Assembly: GCA_020740485.1 (NCBI GenBank)
Contig: DYMN01000002.1
Location: 1-48,893, forward strand
Direction of reading: 5' to 3'
From: Polaribacter sp.
Lineage (GTDB): Bacteria > Bacteroidota > Bacteroidia > Flavobacteriales > Flavobacteriaceae
DNA: 48,893 nt
Below the pieces are notes generated by a model that did not search any database, was not told the DNA's origin, and saw nothing but the letters and a program-made list of their open reading frames with translations. The position numbers and the translations under genes are program-made. Below, in pieces: positions 44,399 through 48,893 of the stretch (position 1 is the first letter of the stretch; each line of letters starts with the position of its first letter).

Positions 44399-44697
44399 AA
44401 AGTTAAATAATTTATTTTAACAAAAAGATAAGAAACAAAATTGGAATGATAAAACCGAGAGTTAATTAACACTGTTGTTTTATAAATCATCGGCTCATTT
44501 ATTCTTTGTTTTGCAATATTAATCATTTCTGTACTTTTAACTCAGTTTTTAGACTGGACTAAGAAATACAAAACTACAATAATTCAAAACTCAACATTCA
44601 AATTCCGAAAGTTATCGGAACAACATTCAAAACTCATCATTCAAAACTCATCATTCAAAACTCAAAATAATTTCTCTATTTTTACTAACTTTGTCTC
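44399..44697. other. Leader region of pyrF with word repeats
   Basis: No gene is seen. It holds a TTCCGA/TCGGAA hairpin at 44603-44620, a 14-bp repeat ATTCAAAACTCATC in nearly three copies (44625-44666), and TAACTTTG at 44686-44693, a -7 element only 4 nt before the pyrF start codon. Confidence 0.75.
44625..44666. repeat. 14-bp microsatellite in the pyrF leader
   Basis: ATTCAAAACTCATC at 44625 and 44639, with a third altered copy from 44653. Confidence 0.85.
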
Positions 44698-45516
44698 ATG
44701 AATAAAACGCAATTAATCCATCAAATTAAATCCAAAAAATCCTTTCTGTGCATCGGATTGGATGTGGATTTAGAAAAAATACCATCTCATTTATTAGCAA
44801 CAGACGATCCCATTTTTGAATTTAACAAAGCGATAATCGATGCCACTCATGATGTAGCAATTGCTTACAAACCTAATACCGCTTTCTATGAAGCTTATGG
44901 TTTAAAAGGATGGCAAGCCTTGGAAAAAACCATTCGTTATTTGAATGAAAAACATCCTGAAATTTTTACCATTGCCGATGCTAAACGCGGCGATATTGGC
45001 AATACTTCAACACGCTATGCTAAAGCATTTTTTGAAGAAATGCAGTTTGATGCTATTACGGTAGCCCCTTATATGGGACGTGACTCGATAGAACCTTTTT
45101 TGAAATTTCAAGATAAGTTTACTATTTTGCTTGCCTTAACTTCCAATGCTGGAGCGGATGATTTTCAAATGCTCAAAACAGGACATCATCAACCGATTTT
45201 TGAACGTGTTTTGAAAAAAGCACTCACCTATATAAACAACGAAAATCTAATGTTCGTGGTGGGTGCCACCCAAAGCGATTCCTTAAAAAAAGTGCGCGAA
45301 ATTGTTCCTCATCACTTTTTGTTGATTCCCGGTGTAGGGGCACAAGGCGGAAGTTTGGAAGATGTTTGCAAAAATGGAATGACAGAGGAAATTGGGTTAC
45401 TCGTCAACTCATCACGTGAAATTATTTATGCCGGCAACGATGTGAATTTTGCTCAAAAAGCACGATTGAAAGCGTTGGATGTGACTTTGAAAATGCGGGA
45501 GATAATGGAACACTAA
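44698..45516 (+). CDS. pyrF: Orotidine-5'-phosphate decarboxylase
   Basis: The 272-residue enzyme makes UMP from OMP, the last step of pyrimidine synthesis. It has FLCIGLDVD (16-24), [13 protein letters not shown] (56-68) and the catalytic charged network in [13 protein letters not shown] (Asp94, Lys96, Asp99), and ends with [11 protein letters not shown], the phosphate-binding loop. It belongs to the longer (type 2) form rather than the 230-residue enteric type. It may be leaderless given the -7 box 4 nt before its start. Confidence 0.97.
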   Translation: MNKTQLIHQIKSKKSFLCIGLDVDLEKIPSHLLATDDPIFEFNKAIIDATHDVAIAYKPNTAFYEAYGLKGWQALEKTIRYLNEKHPEIFTIADAKRGDIGNTSTRYAKAFFEEMQFDAITVAPYMGRDSIEPFLKFQDKFTILLALTSNAGADDFQMLKTGHHQPIFERVLKKALTYINNENLMFVVGATQSDSLKKVREIVPHHFLLIPGVGAQGGSLEDVCKNGMTEEIGLLVNSSREIIYAGNDVNFAQKARLKALDVTLKMREIMEH

Positions 45517-45517
45517 T

Positions 45518-45538
45518 CCACGCCTACTGCTTGGCAGG
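45518..45538. repeat. REP-like hairpin
   Basis: CCACGC-CTACT-GCTTGG followed by CAGG, with one mismatch in the stem. AGCGGATTGTGCAG, close to words in the tandem array at the window start, follows at once, as in that array. Confidence 0.5.
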
Positions 45539-45601
45539 AAAGCGGATTGTGCAGATTTTCGCAGATTTTTTTAGATTTACTTGCAATAAAATTAAATCAT
45601 T

Positions 45602-46405
45602 ATGGCTTTTAAAGACCATTTAAATAGAACCGTTACTTTAGACTATCAACCTCAACACATTATTAGTTTGGTGCCTTCACTTACGGAATTGTTACACGAT
45701 TTGGGTTTGGAAAAACGCATTGTGGGGATTACCCAATTTTGTGTGCATCCTTATCATTACAAATCAGTTAAAACCATTGTAGGCGGCACCAAAAAAGTAA
45801 AAATGGAAGTGATTCAATCCCTGAATCCGGATTTCATCTTGTGTAGTAAAGAAGAAAACACACCCGAAATGGTGTTAGAATTAGAAAAAATTGCCCCTGT
45901 TTTCGTAAGTGATGTTGCAGATTTTCAAAGTGCCTTGAAATTGATTAAAGAATTGGGAGAAATATTGGGGAAAAGAATTGAATCCGAAAATTTAGTTCAG
46001 AAAATTGAGCTAAAATACAATGATTTTCAAATTTTTATCAAAGATAAAAGGCAGGTGAAAACAGCTTATTTTATCTGGAAAAACCCTTGGATGGTGGCAG
46101 GAAACGGTACTTTTATCCATGATATGATGCGCATCAACCAATTAGAAAATGTGTTTGCCAAAAAAGAACGTTATCCTGAAATAAATATAAAGTACCTTAA
46201 TTTGCAGGGCAATCCCGAATTACTCCTGTTTTGCAGTGAACCTTACCATTTTAAAGAAGAAGACGCCTTTGAAGTGCTGCGTGAAAATGAAAAAATCTTG
46301 AGCATCTTTGTGGATGGACAATATTTTTCGTGGTATGGTTCTCGTCTGTTGAAAGCTTTTGATTATTTCAAAGTTTTACAGGAAAAAATTGTGTCTTATA
46401 CTTAG
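45602..46405 (+). CDS. BtuF-like helical-backbone metal receptor protein
   Basis: The 267-residue protein has the periplasmic-binding fold of cobalamin/siderophore receptors: IISLVPSLTELLHDLGL (20-36), IVGITQFCVHP, VGGTKKVKMEVIQSLNPDFILCS and a late WYGSRLLKAF. It has no signal peptide: the first residues (MAFKDHLNRTVTLDYQPQ) are polar, and no upstream in-frame start provides one. It may therefore be cytoplasmic, perhaps a metal- or corrinoid-binding protein rather than a transport receptor. No permease or ATPase is adjacent. Confidence 0.82.
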   Translation: MAFKDHLNRTVTLDYQPQHIISLVPSLTELLHDLGLEKRIVGITQFCVHPYHYKSVKTIVGGTKKVKMEVIQSLNPDFILCSKEENTPEMVLELEKIAPVFVSDVADFQSALKLIKELGEILGKRIESENLVQKIELKYNDFQIFIKDKRQVKTAYFIWKNPWMVAGNGTFIHDMMRINQLENVFAKKERYPEINIKYLNLQGNPELLLFCSEPYHFKEEDAFEVLRENEKILSIFVDGQYFSWYGSRLLKAFDYFKVLQEKIVSYT

Positions 46406-46743
46406 GTTGAAAGAGCTAACAAAGTTAATTGATTAAAATTCCCCAAGTTAAAATCATCTGCAATAAACAGCTCATATACAATATATCATTCTTCACACTT
46501 ATCTCACTTCTACTTTTATTAATGTTCTACGAACCGCTCTCGTTGATTTGTGAATTTTGTGTGTGTTGATTACAAATCTTTTTTAATGAACATTTAACGG
46601 TTATTATAAATGTAGTAGCTGATTTTAAGCACTACCTTTCGGCTAATTTTAAACTTTTATTTTATTTACTGAACTTGTCTTTAAGTCTTTAGTCGCTATT
46701 TTTTTTACACCTTGTTGGCAAAAGATTAAATAGTTATTTTAAA
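46406..46743. other. Intergenic region before the accessory tail
   Basis: No gene is seen. There is an 8-bp hairpin at 46612-46635 (GTAGT-A-GCT, 7-nt loop, AGC-ACTAC) and, next to the lipoprotein stop, ACACCTTGTTGG at about 46708-46719, which resembles ACACCGTTGG at 47175-47184 on the other side of that gene. Confidence 0.6.
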
Positions 46744-47136
46744 TTATCCATTTATCTTTTCAAATTTTACACTACAACCTTCATCACATTCCATATAAGA
46801 TGGTTTCAAAATTAAAATTGTATGTGTATTAGATTCAATTATCTCAATATAATTATTTGAAAAGTTTGAACAATTATAAGTCATATTAACTTCATTTGTA
46901 TTTAAATAATTAAATGTGCCCGAATTGCACTCACTAAATTTAGTAGAAGTAAAGTTTCCGTTTTTTAGAAATTCTAGATAATAACCGTTTGAAACAGGAT
47001 GCCAGGTTGGACTTGCTCCACCATCACTTCCATATATTTCTATCTGTTTCCATTTTCCTATTATTTCTGGTTCATTTTCATTCTTAGTGCAACCATTTAT
47101 TATAATTGCAAAAATTAGATAAAATAAAGTTTTCAT
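46744..47136 (-). CDS. Small lipocalin-like lipoprotein
   Basis: The 130-residue product has a lipoprotein signal (LIFAIIINGC, Cys16) followed by EIIGKWKQIEIYGSDGG, a GxW start typical of lipocalin-like domains in Bacteroidota. Repeated beta strands and four cysteines follow (SECNSG, YNCSN, MECDEGC). Function is unknown. It is flanked by long spacers and lies 34 bp from the structured element at 47173-47339. Confidence 0.75.
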   Translation of the reverse strand: MKTLFYLIFAIIINGCTKNENEPEIIGKWKQIEIYGSDGGASPTWHPVSNGYYLEFLKNGNFTSTKFSECNSGTFNYLNTNEVNMTYNCSNFSNNYIEIIESNTHTILILKPSYMECDEGCSVKFEKING

Positions 47137-47172
47137 ATTTATAAATTTTAATTATAATTTAGCTACTCTCTG

Positions 47173-47339
47173 ATACACCGTTGGTTTCTTTTTAATTTTC
47201 TACCAACTCTTAGTGTAGGCGATGTGGCGGTGAAGTTCTCACTACCGCTTGGTAAAAGCACAAAAGTTTGGTTCATCACAAAAGTTTGTTTAGATGCCTT
47301 TACCCGTACTATTCGCCTAAATTGTATTGTGCAACGTAT
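47173..47339. other. Nested structured intergenic element
   Basis: Four sets of complementary segments nest without crossing. ATA-CAC-CGTTG (47173-47183) pairs with CAACGTAT (47332-47339). TAGGCGA (47216-47222) pairs with TCGCCTA (47313-47319). Inside these, GCGGTGA...TCAC-TAC-CGC (47227-47248) forms a hairpin and GGTAAAAGC (47251-47259) pairs with GCCTTTACC (47296-47304). Together they make a three-way junction. Two copies of CACAAAAGTTTG lie at 47259-47270 and 47277-47288. It starts right where the restored toxin frame ends. Confidence 0.6.
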
Positions 47340-47407
47340 TTAATTGTCTTTTAGAAATTTGTTTAACTTTTTTGAGTCTTGTCGGTTGTCCCAAAAACCT
47401 GTGATGA

Positions 47408-47650
47408 TTATATTGTTTTTTCAATTTTATATAGTAAAGAGTAGTAGGTGATAAATATTGCTCTTGTTTCTTTGAATTCGGTCATTTTTCCCATTTCTAA
47501 ATAGGATTTCAATAAATTTAGACGTTCTCTTATCATCAAATTTAATTTAACTGAATATGCCGTGCTGAAATTTCGGTTATTCCAATATTCAAAAATGTGA
47601 TTTTTTTGTTTTACAGCAGTTTTAGTCCAAAATATGCTTACTTCATCCAT
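47408..47650 (-). CDS. RelE/ParE-family toxin, frameshifted near the C-terminus
   Basis: As read, the product is 80 residues: MDEVSIFWTKTAVKQKNHIF, then EYWNNRNFSTAYSVKLN and ITYYSLLYKIEKTI, a RelE/ParE-type fold missing its last strand. The frame breaks in a run of six A (plus-strand T at 47416-47421). One more A would continue through NNIIITGFWDNRQDSKKL to a stop at 47340, giving a typical 103-residue toxin. The 80-residue form is probably inactive unless slippage restores the frame. It overlaps the antitoxin gene by 13 bp and would be translated with it. Such toxins cut mRNA at the ribosome or poison gyrase. Confidence 0.85.
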   Translation of the reverse strand: MDEVSIFWTKTAVKQKNHIFEYWNNRNFSTAYSVKLNLMIRERLNLLKSYLEMGKMTEFKETRAIFITYYSLLYKIEKTI

Positions 47651-47871
47651 TTTTCATCAGATTTTTCCAATTCTTCTGCTGAAATAAGATTTCCGTCTAA
47701 AATGTCTTGTTCGCTCATTAATAGCATTTCAATTTGATGACTATCTAACGGATATTTTTCATCTGATTGTGTTGAATTGAAAATTGTATCTATTGCATTT
47801 AATAATTTTTCATCTTTTGTGATTAAAATTCTGTCAATCAATCTATTTTTTATTTTAACAAGTGTTGTCAT
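47638..47871 (-). CDS. Antitoxin of a RelE/ParE-type module
   Basis: The 77-residue acidic protein is encoded just upstream of the toxin, with a 13-bp overlap. It has a helical N-terminus (MTTLVKIKNRLIDRILITKDEKLLNAIDTIF) and an acidic tail (ISAEELEKSDEKWMK), the usual layout of an antitoxin that wraps its toxin. No classical DNA-binding motif is obvious, and its identity rests mainly on gene order, size and overlap. Confidence 0.78.
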   Translation of the reverse strand: MTTLVKIKNRLIDRILITKDEKLLNAIDTIFNSTQSDEKYPLDSHQIEMLLMSEQDILDGNLISAEELEKSDEKWMK

Positions 47872-48001
47872 ACTATTATTATTTTAAACAAAAGTCGTAA
47901 AAAATGTAGATATACGATTCATTCATTAATTATTTTTACGAATGAATTATATTTTTTGGAGTAAATAATTTTTACTTGCAAATTATTAAAACGTTTAACA
48001 A

Positions 48002-48526
48002 TTAAATTTTTTTTATCGTTATGAACCCTATATCAAGTAATTTATAATTGTCTTTTTCTGCATAATTAATCGGTACCCCAAAAGTTAACAATTTTTTACC
48101 TTCATAAAAATTAATAAGATAGAAATCTTTATTTGCTAATTTAACAATTCGAAGTTGTATGACATTCTCAATATTCCCATTAGTTTCTATAACATTTTTT
48201 GATAAAAAATAATTTCTTAATTTATAGTTTAAATTTTCTCCAAGGTTAACAAAACTAAATGAAAACACAAAGGTTAAAAAAATAATTAAAATTTTTAAAA
48301 TTTGTATTTTGAAACGTCCTTTTCCCAATTTTCGAATAAAAATAACAAAAAATTTTTCCCAATTTGAAATAAAAATAAAGCCAAAACCAAAAACAATAAG
48401 AAATCTACTTAATTGAGTTATTACTATCCAATAATTCATATTGTGATTAAGAAGCACAATAAGCATTAGACCAATAAACGCCATAAATATCCCTAGTATG
48501 TATATTTGGTTATATTTCCGTTTCAT
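48002..48526 (-). CDS. Hypothetical membrane protein
   Basis: The 174-residue protein has three strongly hydrophobic segments (about 9-27, 32-54 and 77-95) and then a polar C-terminal region of about 75 residues that may fold as a small beta domain. No family is recognised. It is very AT-rich, even for this genome, and stands alone in the accessory tail. A palindromic GTTGGGCAACAT sits 11 nt before its start codon. Confidence 0.65.
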   Translation of the reverse strand: MKRKYNQIYILGIFMAFIGLMLIVLLNHNMNYWIVITQLSRFLIVFGFGFIFISNWEKFFVIFIRKLGKGRFKIQILKILIIFLTFVFSFSFVNLGENLNYKLRNYFLSKNVIETNGNIENVIQLRIVKLANKDFYLINFYEGKKLLTFGVPINYAEKDNYKLLDIGFITIKKI

Positions 48527-48796
48527 TTTTTCTTATGTTGCCCAACATCCGTCTTGACGTATGTTTTTGTTTTCCATCGCGTCTATATTTGCATGGGGAA
48601 CTTTAGGCAGCTTCATTTTCGTAATTACTTTCACTGTATGCGTAGCAAATATAAAAAAAATTTCTATTTCTTTTTTCTTATTAACCCATTTTATGAAAAA
48701 ACGGTTACAACTCGCCTTTATACCTTTCAAGATAGTTTGTGGCATCCAAAAAAACATTTCAAAATGTTAAACCTTTCTCAATTGTATTCTGTCATT

Positions 48797-48827
48797 TTGT
48801 CATATTGAAAACAACATTGTATATTTG
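48797..48827 (+). promoter_or_regulatory. Promoter reading out of the window
   Basis: TTG (48797-48799), a 20-nt spacer and TATATTTG (48820-48827) fit the consensus. The transcript would begin at or just before the heptamer repeat. Confidence 0.6.
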
Positions 48828-48832
48828 CCCTT

Positions 48833-48893
48833 GAAGAATGAAGAATGAAGAATGAAGAATGAAGAATGAAGAATGAAGAATGAAGAATGAAGA
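48833..48893. repeat. Heptamer microsatellite GAAGAAT
   Basis: At least eight uninterrupted copies of GAAGAAT run to the window edge, starting about 6 nt after the -7 box. Confidence 0.95.

Larger units (their letters stand above)
48527..48893. other. Intergenic region at window end
   Basis: No convincing gene is seen in either strand. It holds an ATGTTG-CC-CAACAT palindrome at about 48537-48550, -7-like boxes on both strands (TATATTTG at 48584-48591 plus, 48646-48653 minus), and the promoter and heptamer array at 48797-48893. A small minus-strand frame of 27 codons starting near 48617 is possible but unsupported. Confidence 0.6.

Noticed and set aside
47173-47339. Classical integron attC site
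   Set aside because: The segment folds well, but the paired RYYYAAC/GTTRRRY core sites are not present in the expected places and no integrase is seen; kept only as an alternative idea for the structured element.
48506-48808. Overlapping open frames on both strands near the window end
   Set aside because: They are short, AT-driven, mutually overlapping and lack recognisable features; only the -7-like boxes and palindrome there are supported.

Overview
The window looks like a chromosomal segment of a gliding member of the Flavobacteriaceae (Bacteroidota), close to Flavobacterium. The evidence is AT-rich DNA, an intact gldK-gldL-gldM-gldN cluster (type IX secretion and gliding motor), TonB-dependent receptors with CarboxypepD_reg domains, promoters of the flavobacterial type (TTG, 17-23 nt, TAnnTTTG) and little use of Shine-Dalgarno sites. 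The genus is an inference; no rRNA gene is present.

Layout. 1-1239: seven tandem copies of a 108/109-bp repeat, then a promoter and word-like short repeats leading into topA. 1240-9689: topA, an arginase-fold protein that has lost several metal ligands, and gldKLMN, closed by a strong terminator. 9768-14255: an FAD oxidoreductase, an ABC-F ATPase and an MlaE/MlaF-type permease-ATPase pair. 14325-14525: tRNA-Lys(TTT) and its terminator, followed by a partial duplicate of the tRNA 3' end plus terminator. 14583-26173: ACC deaminase-like enzyme, LysM-glucosaminidase lipoprotein, Spy-like protein, DUF456 protein, LolA-like protein, an orphan gene, a large BNR/sortilin-like secreted protein, rpsP-rimM, a nitroreductase and a membrane metallophosphoesterase. 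26338-28867: an outer-membrane barrel and a MORN-containing secreted protein. 29335-33615: rsmG, then ackA and pta (acetate/acetyl-CoA interconversion). 33885-36578: LpxH-like phosphatase, glycosyltransferase and a secreted unknown. 36852-39552: a TonB receptor divergent from a Fur/Zur-family regulator, with a candidate operator on the shared promoter. 39571-46405: tpiA, an L,D-transpeptidase, a TonB receptor with a DUF4249 lipoprotein, pyrF and a BtuF-like protein. 46406-48893: an accessory-looking tail with a small lipoprotein, a toxin-antitoxin pair whose toxin is frameshifted, an orphan membrane protein and long structured spacers.

Most coding DNA is core flavobacterial housekeeping and envelope biology. 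The unusual material is mainly between genes: a family of REP-like hairpins whose stems vary in a compensated way, short word-like microsatellites placed directly before start codons of core genes, a tRNA 3'-end duplication, three adjacent palindromes upstream of rsmG, a candidate Zur operator, and a nested, junction-forming element of about 170 nt beside the toxin-antitoxin pair. That last element is the best candidate here for something undescribed.
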